DNA of 64,000 bases from Oceanibaculum nanhaiense (GTDB lineage: Bacteria; Pseudomonadota; Alphaproteobacteria; Oceanibaculales; Oceanibaculaceae), in NCBI RefSeq assembly GCF_002148795.1, contig NZ_MPOB01000003.1:62001-126000 (forward strand), in the 5' to 3' direction. The notes beneath the pieces were generated by a model. The model saw only the letters and a list, made by a program, of their open reading frames with translations. It did no database searches and was not told the origin of the DNA. This document shows positions 8,724 to 17,513 of the stretch, piece after piece (positions within the stretch are counted from its first letter, which is position 1; every line of letters begins with the position of its first letter). Both the position numbers and the translations under genes were made by a program.

Positions 8724-9437
8724 GTGCCCGACGGCTCCATCGCCAGCATCCCACAGATCGCCGATCCCGAATGGCGGATATCCTACCAGTCGGTCGCCTA
8801 TCCCGACGCGCTGGCCGAAATGGATGCGCGCGTGCAGGCGATCCGCGAGGGCAGCGCCCCGGAGCTGCTATGGCTGCTGGAGCATCCGCCGCTCTACACC
8901 GCCGGCACCAGCGCAAAACCCGACGACCTGCTGGCGCCAGGCCGCTTCCCGGTCTATCAGGCCGGTCGCGGCGGCCAGTACACCTACCACGGGCCGGGCC
9001 AGCGCATCGTCTATGCCATGCTCGATCTGAGGCGGCGCAACCCCGATTTGCGCTGCTATGTCCACGCGCTGGAAGAATGGGTGATCCGCGCGCTGGCCCG
9101 CTTCAACGTGACCGGCGAGCGGCGCGAGGGCCGGGTCGGCATCTGGGTGGCGCGGCACGATCTGGGATTGCCGATGCGCGAGGACAAGATCGCCGCCATC
9201 GGCGTGCGCGTGCGGCACTGGGTGACCTTCCACGGCCTGTCGATCAATGTCGAGCCCGACCTCTCGCACTTTCAGGGCATCGTGCCCTGCGGCATCGCCC
9301 AGCATGGCGTGACCAGCCTGGTCGATCTGGGCCTGCCGGTGACGATGGACGATATGGACGTGGCGTTGCGCGAAACCTTCGACGAGGTGTTCGGCGCAGA
9401 AACGAAGCTCTGCCAGAAAGCCCAGGCGCAAGATTAA
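8724..9437 (+). CDS. lipB: Octanoyl-[acyl carrier protein]:protein N-octanoyltransferase LipB
   Basis: First committed step of lipoate attachment: moves the octanoyl group from acyl carrier protein to the lipoyl domains of the 2-oxoacid dehydrogenases and glycine cleavage H protein. 237 aa from a GTG at 8724. Visible are the [13 protein letters not shown] motif (81-93), catalytic Lys155 in [10 protein letters not shown] and catalytic Cys189 in IVPCGI. The frame is open further up to another GTG at 8697, but the extra residues are not conserved-looking. Its last four bases overlap the end of the convergent aminotransferase gene. No lipA is nearby. Confidence 0.93.
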   Translation: MPDGSIASIPQIADPEWRISYQSVAYPDALAEMDARVQAIREGSAPELLWLLEHPPLYTAGTSAKPDDLLAPGRFPVYQAGRGGQYTYHGPGQRIVYAMLDLRRRNPDLRCYVHALEEWVIRALARFNVTGERREGRVGIWVARHDLGLPMREDKIAAIGVRVRHWVTFHGLSINVEPDLSHFQGIVPCGIAQHGVTSLVDLGLPVTMDDMDVALRETFDEVFGAETKLCQKAQAQD

Positions 9438-10678
9438 GAGGGCGCCCCGTCCAGCGCGCGGATCAGCCGGTCCACCTCGTCTGCCGTGTTGTAATGCACC
9501 ATGCTGACCCGGACGACGCCATCCTCACGGTCCAGCCCCAGCGCCTCGACGCAGCGCGTGGCGTAGAAATTGCCGTTGCGCACGGCGATCTTGTGCGGCA
9601 GCAGGCCACGCGTGACATCCAGCGATGAGTGGCCGGAAACAGTGAAGCTGATGGTTGGCGCGCGCCTGGCCGGATCGGCGGTGCGCTGGCCGATGATGCG
9701 GATATCCTTGCGGGCGTTCAGATAATCCAGCAGCCGCGCGGCAAGATCCGCCTCCTGCCGGGCGAACAGCCCGAACACCGCGGCGGAGCGCTTCTGGAAC
9801 CCGTTCTCTGATGCCGGGAAATGATGCGCATGCACCGCATCCAGGTAATCGGCGATGCCGGCCAGCGCGGCCACATCCGGCTGGTTCTTACCGCCCGGCG
9901 CCAGATGGTAGGGCACGCTGCCGGCGATGAAATCGTGGTTCTGGTTCTCCGCCTTCGCCAGCAGCTCATGCCGGCCATAGAGCAGCGCCTGATGCGGGCC
10001 GTAGGTCTTGTACAGGCTGAAGACGTAGAAATCGACGTCCAGCGCCTTCATGTCGAGCGCCCGGTGCGGCGCGTAGGCAACGCCATCGACGAAGATCAGC
10101 GCCCCGGCCGCATGCACCATCCGGGCAATCGCCGGAATGTCGTTGATGGTACCGACGATGTTCGAGCAATGGGTAACACAGACCAGCCGAGTTTTGTCGT
10201 TCAGCAGCGCCTGCAGGGCCGGCAGCTCAAGCTCCCCGGTCTCAGGATCGATCTGCCATTCCCGGATTGTCGCCCCGGTCGCCGCGGCCAGCCGGCGCCA
10301 GGCGCCGACATTGCATTCATGATCCTGGTTGGTGACGATGATCTCGTCGCCGGGGCCGAACCAGCCGCGCATCGCCTGTGCCAGCACATAGGTCAGCTGC
10401 GTCGCCGACGGGCCGATGACGATCTCGTCGGGCCGGGCGTTGATCCAGTCCGCCATCAGATCGGCGGCATCGTTCACCGCCTGGGTGGCGCGGCGCGACA
10501 GATCATATTCCGCGCCATGCTGCACCCGCATGGTGGAGAGATAGCGGCTCATCCGGTCCACCACCGCCTGCGGCACATAGGAGCCGCCGGCATTCTCGAA
10601 GAAGGCCCAGGGGCCGGCCTCGGGGTCGGAGAAGCTGGGAAACTGGCGGCGGACGAAATCGAGATCAAGGACGGTCAA
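9434..10678 (-). CDS. Cysteine desulfurase-like class V aminotransferase (VC1184 type)
   Basis: PLP enzyme of 414 aa. Features: ENAGGSYVP near 28-36, His120 in TNQDHECN, the PLP-binding Asp198 in [12 protein letters not shown] and the Schiff-base Lys224 in [10 protein letters not shown]. The overall pattern matches the cysteine desulfurase-like SufS-related subfamily first named from Vibrio VC1184, whose reaction is not settled. There is no flexible cysteine loop typical of true NifS/IscS seen near residue 360. The start is a TTG at 10678, supported by GGGAG seven bases upstream. No suf or isc genes adjoin, so a sulfur-transfer role is doubtful. Confidence 0.85.
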   Translation of the reverse strand: MTVLDLDFVRRQFPSFSDPEAGPWAFFENAGGSYVPQAVVDRMSRYLSTMRVQHGAEYDLSRRATQAVNDAADLMADWINARPDEIVIGPSATQLTYVLAQAMRGWFGPGDEIIVTNQDHECNVGAWRRLAAATGATIREWQIDPETGELELPALQALLNDKTRLVCVTHCSNIVGTINDIPAIARMVHAAGALIFVDGVAYAPHRALDMKALDVDFYVFSLYKTYGPHQALLYGRHELLAKAENQNHDFIAGSVPYHLAPGGKNQPDVAALAGIADYLDAVHAHHFPASENGFQKRSAAVFGLFARQEADLAARLLDYLNARKDIRIIGQRTADPARRAPTISFTVSGHSSLDVTRGLLPHKIAVRNGNFYATRCVEALGLDREDGVVRVSMVHYNTADEVDRLIRALDGAPS

Positions 10679-10768
10679 GAGATGGCTCCCGGTTCAAGTG
10701 CTATGCCTTTGCGGCTTCATCAGGCAAGCTAGGGACCAGACGGAGGCGAAGTCAATCAGCGGGGCAGC

Positions 10769-10939
10769 ATGAGCGAGCATGACTGGATGCGGCTGGTCTA
10801 TCTGACCCTGCTGCTGGCCTTCCTGGCGCCGGCCTTCTATTTCCGCCGGCGCCTGAAATCCGATTTCTGGAAAGACGCGATCATCTGGATCGCACTGGGC
10901 GGCGTGCTGGTCGGCGGTTACCTGCTGTTTCTGGGGTAA
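10769..10939 (+). CDS. Small two-helix membrane protein
   Basis: 56-aa open frame starting MSEHDWMRLVYLTLLLAF. A first hydrophobic segment (about 8-25) is followed by a basic, charged hinge (FRRRLKSDFWKD) and a second hydrophobic segment (about 38-55). Codon use resembles the neighbours. A weak GGGG-rich ribosome site precedes the ATG. It lies between the divergent aminotransferase gene and the convergent cNMP-like gene, whose stop begins two bases after its own. No family recognised. Confidence 0.6.
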   Translation: MSEHDWMRLVYLTLLLAFLAPAFYFRRRLKSDFWKDAIIWIALGGVLVGGYLLFLG

Positions 10940-10940
10940 T

Positions 10941-11351
10941 TTACCCCCGCCCGTCCTCGTCCGGATCCGGGCCGATGCCCATGCCGAGCATGGATTGCAG
11001 GCCGATCGCCTGGCTAGTGGTAGCGCCCAGGCTTTTCACCAGCGTCAGCACCAGCGCCCGGATAAACGGGTTGGCGTCCTCCAGCAGCTTCCAGAACACT
11101 TTCTCGGTGACCACGGCGCAGACGCAATCCTCGGCGGCACGTACGCTGGCGCTGTGCTTGCGGCGCTCGATCAGCGCCATTTCGCCGAAGATCGCCCCGG
11201 TCTCCAGCCGGGCGATCACCAGTTCCCGTCCGCTGACCGTGCGGAACACCTCGACCGCCCCCTTCTCCACCACATAGGCGGCATCGGCGCGCGTGCCCTC
11301 ATGCACGATGACCGCCCCCTTGGAGAAATTATGGCCCTCGAAGGCGTCCAT
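10941..11351 (-). CDS. Stand-alone cyclic-nucleotide-binding-fold protein
   Basis: 136 aa; residues about 5-105 form a cNMP-binding beta-roll (FSKGAVIVHEG, GRELVIARLETGAIFGEMAL) and there is no helix-turn-helix, so it is not a Crp-type activator. The phosphate-binding cassette reads GEMALIERRKHSAS: the arginine that contacts the cyclic phosphate in Crp (the R of RSA) is replaced by His66, so cAMP binding is uncertain. It starts 8 bp after the crotonase gene stop and is probably cotranslated with it. A regulatory subunit role is inference. Confidence 0.85.
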   Translation of the reverse strand: MDAFEGHNFSKGAVIVHEGTRADAAYVVEKGAVEVFRTVSGRELVIARLETGAIFGEMALIERRKHSASVRAAEDCVCAVVTEKVFWKLLEDANPFIRALVLTLVKSLGATTSQAIGLQSMLGMGIGPDPDEDGRG

Positions 11352-11359
11352 GCCGGTGC

Positions 11360-12151
11360 CTATCGGCCCTCGAATTCCGGCTTGGCCTTGGCGAGGAAGG
11401 CCTTGTAGCCGGTCTGGAAATCCTGCGTGTCGAAGGCGGCATAGCCTTCCGCGATCTGCGCCTCCGTCAGCGGCGCGGCCTGCTCCAGCCGGCGCGCGAA
11501 TTTCTTGTGCCAGCGATTAACCAGCGGCGCGCCGGCGACGATACGCGCCACGGTCTCGCCCACCGCCGCGTCGATCTCGGCATCCGGCACGACCCGGTTC
11601 ACCAGCCCCTTCTGCTTCGCCTCCGCCGCGCCGAACACCCGCGCCTCATAGAGGATTTCCAGCGCATTGGTCTTGCCGACCAGCCCGATCAGCGCGGCGA
11701 TCTCGCTATAGCCCATGGTCAGGCCCAGCTTGTTCACCGGCACGCCGAAGCGGCTGCTTTCCTGGCAGATGCGCATGTCGGCGAGGCAGGCGATCTCCAG
11801 CCCGCCGCCGACGCAGATGCCCTTCACCTTCACCACCACCGGATGCGGGCAATCGGATATCGCCTCCATCGCCGCGTCCATCAGCTTGCCGTACTCGGTG
11901 GCCTGCGCGGCATTGGCGCGGGCACTCTCGAACTCGGAGATATCGGCGCCGGGGCAGAAGGCGCGTTCCCCCGCCCCGGTCAGCACGACGCAGCGCACGG
12001 ACGGGTCCGCCGAAACCTTATGGAAGGCATCGCGCACGCCGGCCCACATCGCCTTGTTCAGCGCGTTCAGCTTGTCCGGCCGGTTCAGCGTGATGGTGGC
12101 CACGGGCCCGGCGCGCTCTAGCAGGACGACCGGATCGGTGTCGGTGGGCAT
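11360..12151 (-). CDS. Enoyl-CoA hydratase/isomerase (crotonase) family protein
   Basis: 263-aa crotonase-fold protein. The oxyanion-hole regions are present (AFCPGADISEF near 65-75; GICVGGGLEIACLAD near 111-125). Of the two catalytic glutamates of enoyl-CoA hydratase, the first is kept (Glu119), but the second position, usually QPE, reads VPV (Val139). True hydratase activity is therefore doubtful; isomerase, hydrolase or another crotonase reaction is possible. Good GAGGAAA ribosome site. Cotranscribed with the cNMP-like gene downstream. Confidence 0.85.
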   Translation of the reverse strand: MPTDTDPVVLLERAGPVATITLNRPDKLNALNKAMWAGVRDAFHKVSADPSVRCVVLTGAGERAFCPGADISEFESARANAAQATEYGKLMDAAMEAISDCPHPVVVKVKGICVGGGLEIACLADMRICQESSRFGVPVNKLGLTMGYSEIAALIGLVGKTNALEILYEARVFGAAEAKQKGLVNRVVPDAEIDAAVGETVARIVAGAPLVNRWHKKFARRLEQAAPLTEAQIAEGYAAFDTQDFQTGYKAFLAKAKPEFEGR

Positions 12152-12199
12152 GGCGGTTTCCTCTTTTCTTTCGGATGCTTGACCCGATGCTAGCCGCTT

Positions 12200-12940
12200 T
12201 CAGCCCTTCGGCAAATCGCTATAGCCGCGCACCCGGTGCCGCACCGCATAATCCGGCGCCATCTCGCCAATCGGTGCGATGTCCCAGTCCCATTCCGTGC
12301 CGCCTTCCGGCAGGGAAAGCCCGTAGAGCGGATCGATCTCGCCGATCGTCTTCCCGTCCGCGTCCAGCACGATCCGTCGTATGTCGGTGACCAGGCAGAC
12401 TCGTCCCGGCAGGCGACGCAGCCAGTCGAGATGCGCCCGCACCAGAGCGCCGGCGAACAAATCGCCCTCCGCCTCCGCCTGGCCGCGCCGCTCCAGCTGG
12501 CTGACCGGCACATAGGCAAGTTGTGACATCAGATTGAGCGAGATCACCAGATCGGCCGACCGCAGCGCCGGCAGGTCAGGCGGCGCCGGTACCGCCATGC
12601 CGGGCGACAGCATCCCGCCGATGCCGGTCAGGTCGGCATCCAGCAGGGACACCCGCGGCGTCAGCGCGGCGCGCAACCGGACCCGCCAGGGATGCGCCAC
12701 ATCGACCAGCACCACCCGCCCGAATGCCGCCATCAATGCTTGCAGCGGCACGTCGAACAGCGGGCCGGAGCCGAGAATGGCGACGCTGTTCCGTTCCGGA
12801 CAGGCGGCGACGGCTTCCAGGATGACCTGCCGCGTCGCCTGCAGATGCGGCCGCCAGGCCGCCCGGTTGCGGGCGTGGCGGTAGTGAATGCCGCGCATTT
12901 CGGCGTGGTAGGCGGCCAGAATATCGGGATCGGATATCAT
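12200..12940 (-). CDS. Putative methyltransferase-like protein of unknown function
   Basis: 246 aa from the ATG at 12940 (MISDPDILAAYHAEMRG). A nucleotide-fold motif is visible: SVAILGSGPLFDVPLQAL near residues 51-68 followed by an acidic strand end VVLVDVAHP, the pattern of class I SAM-binding proteins (GxGxx(D/E) then acid at the end of strand 2). SADLVISLNLMSQL near 130 could be the motif IV region. No membrane segments. Divergent from pyrE with a 116-bp gap. The reaction is unknown. Confidence 0.65.
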   Translation of the reverse strand: MISDPDILAAYHAEMRGIHYRHARNRAAWRPHLQATRQVILEAVAACPERNSVAILGSGPLFDVPLQALMAAFGRVVLVDVAHPWRVRLRAALTPRVSLLDADLTGIGGMLSPGMAVPAPPDLPALRSADLVISLNLMSQLAYVPVSQLERRGQAEAEGDLFAGALVRAHLDWLRRLPGRVCLVTDIRRIVLDADGKTIGEIDPLYGLSLPEGGTEWDWDIAPIGEMAPDYAVRHRVRGYSDLPKG

Positions 12941-13056
12941 CGGCCCGAAAATACCCCAGCTACGGCGCTGGCGACAGATGCGGCACACGCACCGAAGGGC
13001 GCTTGACGGCGGGCGCGTCCTGGGCTGTCTTGGCGCGAAACCGCGCGAGGGACAAA

Positions 13057-13719
13057 ATGACCGATACCAAGAGCTGGGCCGAGATCACCGCCGACATCCT
13101 GCTGGACATCAAGGCGATCCATATCCGCCCGGAGGAACCCTTCACCTTCACCTCCGGCCGGCTCAGCCCGGTCTATGTCGATTGCCGCAAGATCATCAGC
13201 TTCCCGCGCGCCCGCGCCAAGCTGATGGATATGGGCGTGGAGAAGATGGGCCGCATCGCCGGCTTCGAGGGCTTCGACGCGGTGGCCGGCGGCGAGACGG
13301 CGGGCATCCCCTTCGCCGCCTGGATCGCCGAGCGTATGGGCCTGCCGATGCTCTATGTTCGCAAGAAGCCCAAAGGGTTCGGTCGTAATGCTCAGATTGA
13401 AGGTGAGATCAGGGACGGCCAGCGTGTGCTGCTGGTCGAGGATCTGGCCACCGATGGCGGCAGCAAGCTGAACTTCGTCGAGGCGCTGCGCACTGCCGGC
13501 GCCGAGGTGGCGCATTGCTTCGTCGTGTTCCATTACGGCGTGTTCCCGGAAGGTGTGGCCAAGCTGACCGAACAGGGTGTGGCCCTGCACGAGCTGGCGA
13601 CCTGGGCCGACGTGCTGCTGGCCGCCGAGCGGCGCGGCTACACCAAGGACCAGCTCGACCAGGTGCGCAGCTTCCTCGCCGACCCGGACGGCTGGGCCGA
13701 GAACCGCACCAAGGGGTAA
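13057..13719 (+). CDS. pyrE: Orotate phosphoribosyltransferase
   Basis: Converts orotate plus PRPP to OMP in pyrimidine synthesis. 220 aa from the ATG at 13057, with GAGGG upstream; an earlier in-frame start at 13003 lacks such a site. Key signatures: FTFTSGRLSPVYVDCRK near 28-44, the KKPKGFGRNAQIEG flexible catalytic loop near 105-118 and the PRPP motif VLLVEDLATDGGS near 126-138. Followed by a repeat-rich intergenic region. Confidence 0.93.
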   Translation: MTDTKSWAEITADILLDIKAIHIRPEEPFTFTSGRLSPVYVDCRKIISFPRARAKLMDMGVEKMGRIAGFEGFDAVAGGETAGIPFAAWIAERMGLPMLYVRKKPKGFGRNAQIEGEIRDGQRVLLVEDLATDGGSKLNFVEALRTAGAEVAHCFVVFHYGVFPEGVAKLTEQGVALHELATWADVLLAAERRGYTKDQLDQVRSFLADPDGWAENRTKG

Positions 13720-13753
13720 GGCGGCTTCAGAGGCATGGCCCCTCCTCCCTTGT

Positions 13754-13880
13754 CCTTCGAGACGCCTGCTGCGCAGGCTCCTCAGGACGAGGGGAGCGTT
13801 GGAATTCTGACAGAGCCTCCTGGTGACCTCATGCTGAGGAGGCCGCGCCCAATCCTTTTGAGCGCGGCCGTCTCGAAGCA
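13754..13880. repeat. Inverted pair of flank-conserved, variable-core palindromes (units 1 and 2)
   Basis: Unit 1 (13754-13793): CTTCGAGACG, core GCCTGC-tgc-GCAGGC, then CTCCTCAGGACGAGG. Unit 2 (13827-13880) in the opposite direction: CCTCATGCTGAGGAG, core GCCGCGC with GCGCGGC, then CGTCTCGAAG. The flanks match the units at 39493-39620, including a 20-base identity GGTGACCTCATGCTGAGGAG, but the cores differ and each is self-complementary. Lies between convergent pyrE and terC, so it may also terminate transcription. Confidence 0.85.
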
Positions 13881-13905
13881 TAGGTCGGCTCGCTCAACCG
13901 GTTAG

Positions 13906-13947
13906 CCCCAGACCGTCACCCCCAGACCGTCACCTCCAGACCCGTCA
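13906..13947 (+). repeat. Three tandem 13-15-bp repeats
   Basis: Three adjoining copies of CCCCAGACCGTCA with small length differences (13906-13918, 13919-13932, 13933-13947), ending just before the TerC stop codon. Probable slippage product. Confidence 0.75.
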
Positions 13948-13956
13948 CCCCGGGCC

Positions 13957-14694
13957 TCAATGCCCCGCCGCCTCGGCCTTCAGGCGCTTGCGGCGGGCGG
14001 CGGCGGCGAGGTTCAGGGCCTCGACCAGCACCGAGAAGCCGATGGCGAAGTAGAGATAGCCTTTCGGGATATGGAAATGCAGCCCGTCGGCGACCAGCGC
14101 CACGCCGACCAGCAGCAGGAAGGCCAGCGCCAGCATCTTCACCGTCTGGTGCCGGCTGACGAAATTGCCGACCGGACCGGCGGCGAACATCATCACGCCG
14201 ACAGCCAGGATGACGGCGGCGATCATGATGCGCAGGTCGTTAACCATGCCAACCGCGGTGACGATCGAATCCAGCGAGAAGATGACATCGAGCACCAGTA
14301 TCTGCCCGATGGCCGCCCCGAAGCTGGCGATGACCTTCTCCGTGGTGCCGTCCTCGCCGCCTTCCACCGTATGATGGATTTCCGTGGTCGCCTTCCAGAT
14401 CAGGAAAATGCCGCCGGCGAACAGGATGATGTCGCGCCACGACGCTTCGAAACCGGCCAGGGTGAAAACCGGCGTCGTCAGCCCGACGACCCAGGCGATA
14501 ACGCTGAGCAGCACGAGGCGCATGACCAGCGCCAGCCCCAGCCCGACCTGCCGGGCGCGGTGGCGCTGGGCTTCCGGCAGCTTGTCGGCAATGATGGCGA
14601 TGAAGATGATGTTGTCGATGCCCAGGACGATTTCCAGAAAGGCCAGCGTCGCAAAGGCGATCCAGGTTTGCGGATCGGTCAAAAGCTCAATCAT
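13957..14694 (-). CDS. TerC family integral membrane protein
   Basis: 245-aa membrane protein of the TerC family with about seven hydrophobic segments. The acidic motifs of the family are present: FLEIVLGIDNIIFIAI near 19-34 and LVLDVIFSLDSIVTAVGM near 133-150, which carry the Asp/Glu residues thought to bind metal. Recent work on relatives links them to metal (manganese/calcium) export or loading of secreted enzymes. The cytosolic loop has HHTVEGGEDGTTEK. I looked for a manganese (yybP-ykoY) riboswitch in the 139-bp leader and did not recognise one. No ter operon nearby. Confidence 0.9.
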   Translation of the reverse strand: MIELLTDPQTWIAFATLAFLEIVLGIDNIIFIAIIADKLPEAQRHRARQVGLGLALVMRLVLLSVIAWVVGLTTPVFTLAGFEASWRDIILFAGGIFLIWKATTEIHHTVEGGEDGTTEKVIASFGAAIGQILVLDVIFSLDSIVTAVGMVNDLRIMIAAVILAVGVMMFAAGPVGNFVSRHQTVKMLALAFLLLVGVALVADGLHFHIPKGYLYFAIGFSVLVEALNLAAAARRKRLKAEAAGH

Positions 14695-14833
14695 GGAAAC
14701 TCCCGGGCTGAAGAGGCGGCGGCGTCATCGGACACTTTTCGATTTTAGGTAAGTACCGAAGCCTGTCTGTCTGTCTAACGGCTGCTATAGTCGTTTTGTG
14801 CCCAAATGAGCAATCGAATGTGGAGCGGTCTTG

Positions 14834-16525
14834 ATGACGGGTCTGGTGCGACTGGCGGTTCTTCTGGTTTTCGCCCTTGGCCTTGCCGCCCCGGCGGCGG
14901 CGAAAAGCCCCGAGGTAGGTAAGGACGAGTTGGTCATCGGCATCACCCAGTTCCCCTCCACGCTGAACCCGCTGATTGATGCCATGCTGGCGAAATCCTA
15001 TGTGCTGGGCATGGCGCGGCGGCCGATCACCACCTACGGTCCGGACTGGCAGCTGATCTGCATGCTCTGCACCGGGTTGCCGACCATCGAGAACGGCCGC
15101 GCCGTCCCCTTCGAGCTGGACAAGCCGAACGATGCCGGCGGCACGAAGGGCATCCGTCTCACCTACACGCTGCATCCGGACGCGAAGTGGGGCGACGGCA
15201 CACCGGTCACGACGAAAGACGTGATCTTCACCTGGAAGGTGGGCCGCACGCCGCAGACCGGCGTCGCCAATCAGGAGAGTTTCCGCCGCATCCTCGATAT
15301 CGAGGCGAAGGACGACAAGAGCTTCACCCTCACCATCGACCGGCTGGGCTTCAACTACAATTCAATCAACGGGCTGGATCTGTTGCCGGCCCATCTGGAA
15401 GCCGCGCCGATGGCCGAGCCGGCGGAATACCGGCACCGCACGCTGTACGACACCGACCCGGCCAATCCCGGCCTGTATAACGGCCCCTACCGCGTCACCC
15501 AGGTCGCTCCCGGTAGCCACATCACGCTGGAGCCGAACGCTCACTGGTGGGGCGAGAAGCCGGCCTTCAAGCGCATCATCGTCCGGGTGATCGAGAACAC
15601 GGCGGCGCTGGAAGCCAACCTGCTGGCCGGCGACATCGACTATATCGCCGGCGAGCTGGGCCTGCCGCTGGACCAGGCGCTGGCCTTCGAGAAACGCCAT
15701 GGCGAACGCTTCAAAATCGCCTACAAGCCGGGCCTGATCTACGAGCATATCGACCTGATGCTGGACAATCCGGTGCTGGCCGACATCCGCGTGCGCAAGG
15801 CGCTGATCCACGCCATCGACCGGCAGGCCATCGACCGGCAGCTGTTCGGCGGCAAGCAGCCGGTCGCCCATTCCAACGTGAACCCGCTGGACTGGGTGTA
15901 TGACAAGGATGTCCCGGCCTACGCCTATGATCCGAAGCAGGCGGCCGCACTGCTGGACGCGGCCGGCTGGACGCGCGGCCCCGGCGGCATCCGCCAGAAC
16001 GCGAAGGGCGAGAAGCTGACGCTGGACTTCATGACCACCGCCGGCAACCGCACCCGCGAGCTGGTGCAGCAGGCCTTGCAGGCGCAATGGCGGCAGGTCG
16101 GCATCGATGCGCGTATCCGCAACGAACCGGCGCGGGTGTTCTTCGGCGAGACGGTGACGAAGCGCAAATTCACCGGCCTTGCCATGTATGCCTGGATCAG
16201 CGCGCCGGAATCGGTACCGCGGACGACGCTGCATTCCTCGCAGATTCCCAGTGCGGAGAATGGCTGGAGCGGCCAGAACAACCCGGGATTCCGCAACGAC
16301 GAGATGGATACGCTCATCGACCGGCTGGAGGTCGAGCTGGACCGCGAAAAGCGCCGGCCGATGTGGGCGCGGCTGCAGGCGATCTATGCCGAGGAACTGC
16401 CGGTCATCCCGCTGTATTTCCGCGCCGACGCCTATGTGATGCCGCGCTGGCTGGACGGCATCACCCCGACCGGTCACCAGTACCCGACGACGCTGTGGGT
16501 CGAGCAATGGCGCGCCGCGCCGTGA
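14834..16525 (+). CDS. Peptide/oligopeptide ABC transporter substrate-binding protein (family 5)
   Basis: Periplasmic binding protein of 563 aa. Signal peptide MTGLVRLAVLLVFALGLAAP to about residue 24 (cleavage after AAA). Family-5 signatures: LTYTLHPDAKWGDGTPVT near 112-129, YNGPYRVTQV near 215-225, VRKALIHAIDRQAI near 318-332. An in-frame TTG immediately precedes the chosen ATG. First gene of an operon with two permeases; no ATPase genes follow. Substrate probably a peptide, but family 5 also covers nickel, opines and glutathione. Confidence 0.9.
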   Translation: MTGLVRLAVLLVFALGLAAPAAAKSPEVGKDELVIGITQFPSTLNPLIDAMLAKSYVLGMARRPITTYGPDWQLICMLCTGLPTIENGRAVPFELDKPNDAGGTKGIRLTYTLHPDAKWGDGTPVTTKDVIFTWKVGRTPQTGVANQESFRRILDIEAKDDKSFTLTIDRLGFNYNSINGLDLLPAHLEAAPMAEPAEYRHRTLYDTDPANPGLYNGPYRVTQVAPGSHITLEPNAHWWGEKPAFKRIIVRVIENTAALEANLLAGDIDYIAGELGLPLDQALAFEKRHGERFKIAYKPGLIYEHIDLMLDNPVLADIRVRKALIHAIDRQAIDRQLFGGKQPVAHSNVNPLDWVYDKDVPAYAYDPKQAAALLDAAGWTRGPGGIRQNAKGEKLTLDFMTTAGNRTRELVQQALQAQWRQVGIDARIRNEPARVFFGETVTKRKFTGLAMYAWISAPESVPRTTLHSSQIPSAENGWSGQNNPGFRNDEMDTLIDRLEVELDREKRRPMWARLQAIYAEELPVIPLYFRADAYVMPRWLDGITPTGHQYPTTLWVEQWRAAP

Positions 16526-16553
16526 TCTCCTTCCTCCTTCAGCCGGCCCGCTG

Positions 16554-17513
16554 ATGCAGGCCTATATCGTCCGGCGGCTGTTGCAGGGGATCGGCGTACT
16601 GCTCGTCATGTCCTTTGTCATCTACGGCCTGCTGGGGCTGATGCCGGGCGACCCCATCGACCTGATGATCCAGGCCGACCCGAACCTGACGACCGCCGAC
16701 GCGGTGCGCCTGCGGGCGTTGTACGGGCTCGACCGGCCGATCCTGGAGCGCTACGCCAACTGGGCTTCGGCGGCGCTGTCCGGCGATCTGGGCTATTCCC
16801 GGCAGTTCGCGCGGCCGGTGCTGGAGGTGCTGGCGCCGCGCCTCGGCAACACGCTGCTGCTGATGGGAACCAGCTTCCTGCTGGCCGTCGCCATTGCCCT
16901 GCCGCTGGGCGTGCTGGCGGCCAGCCGGCCGGGATCGCCGGCCGACCGCATCGTGAACCTGTTCTGCTTCGCCGGCATCTCCGTGCCGCCGTTCTGGCTG
17001 GCGCTGCTGCTGATCATGCTGTTCGCCGTCACGCTGGGCTGGCTGCCGGCGGGCGGCATGGCCCCGGCGGGGATGCAGGCGCCGGGCTTCCTCGACCGGC
17101 TGCCCTATCTGGTGCTGCCGGTCATCACCCTGACGCTGGCCAGCCTTGCCGGCCTCACACGCTATCTGCGGGCGTCGCTGATCGAGGCGATGCGCGAGGA
17201 TTATATCCGCACCGCGCGCGCCAAGGGGGCCGGCGAGGCGCGCGTGCTGTGGCGGCACGGGGTGCGCAACGCGCTGATCCCGGTGGTCACCATCCTGGCG
17301 CTGGATTTCGGCACATTGTTCTCCGGCGCGCTGATCACCGAAACCATGTTCGCGCAGACCGGTATGGGCAAGCTGATCTACGACGCGATCATGAACAATG
17401 ACTATAATCTGGCGCTGGTCGGGCTGCTGTTCGCGACGCTGGTGACACTGCTGGCCAATCTGGCGGCCGATGTCGCCTATGCGAAGCTCGACCCGCGGAT
17501 ATCCTACCGATGA
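16554..17513 (+). CDS. Dpp/Opp-type ABC transporter permease (DppB family)
   Basis: Inner-membrane permease, 319 aa, six predicted helices, N-terminal MQAYIVRRLLQGIGVLLVMS typical for DppB. The EAA loop that contacts the ATPase is present (YIRTARAKGAGEARVLWRHG near 216-235). It starts 28 bp after the binding-protein gene and overlaps the next permease by four bases (ATGA). Partner of the second permease and, presumably, of ATPases encoded elsewhere. Confidence 0.92.
   Translation: MQAYIVRRLLQGIGVLLVMSFVIYGLLGLMPGDPIDLMIQADPNLTTADAVRLRALYGLDRPILERYANWASAALSGDLGYSRQFARPVLEVLAPRLGNTLLLMGTSFLLAVAIALPLGVLAASRPGSPADRIVNLFCFAGISVPPFWLALLLIMLFAVTLGWLPAGGMAPAGMQAPGFLDRLPYLVLPVITLTLASLAGLTRYLRASLIEAMREDYIRTARAKGAGEARVLWRHGVRNALIPVVTILALDFGTLFSGALITETMFAQTGMGKLIYDAIMNNDYNLALVGLLFATLVTLLANLAADVAYAKLDPRISYR

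Noticed and set aside
12941-12988. Longer start for the methyltransferase-like protein at 12988
   Set aside because: The extra residues (MCRICRQRRSWGIF) come from a GTG without ribosome site and would intrude on the pyrE promoter region.
13906-13947. Tandem repeat as a CRISPR array
   Set aside because: Only three short adjoining copies with no spacers, and no cas gene in the window.
14695-14833. Possible manganese (yybP-ykoY) riboswitch in the TerC leader
   Set aside because: I searched for the paired conserved loops and did not find them; the leader is short and shows no suitable stems.
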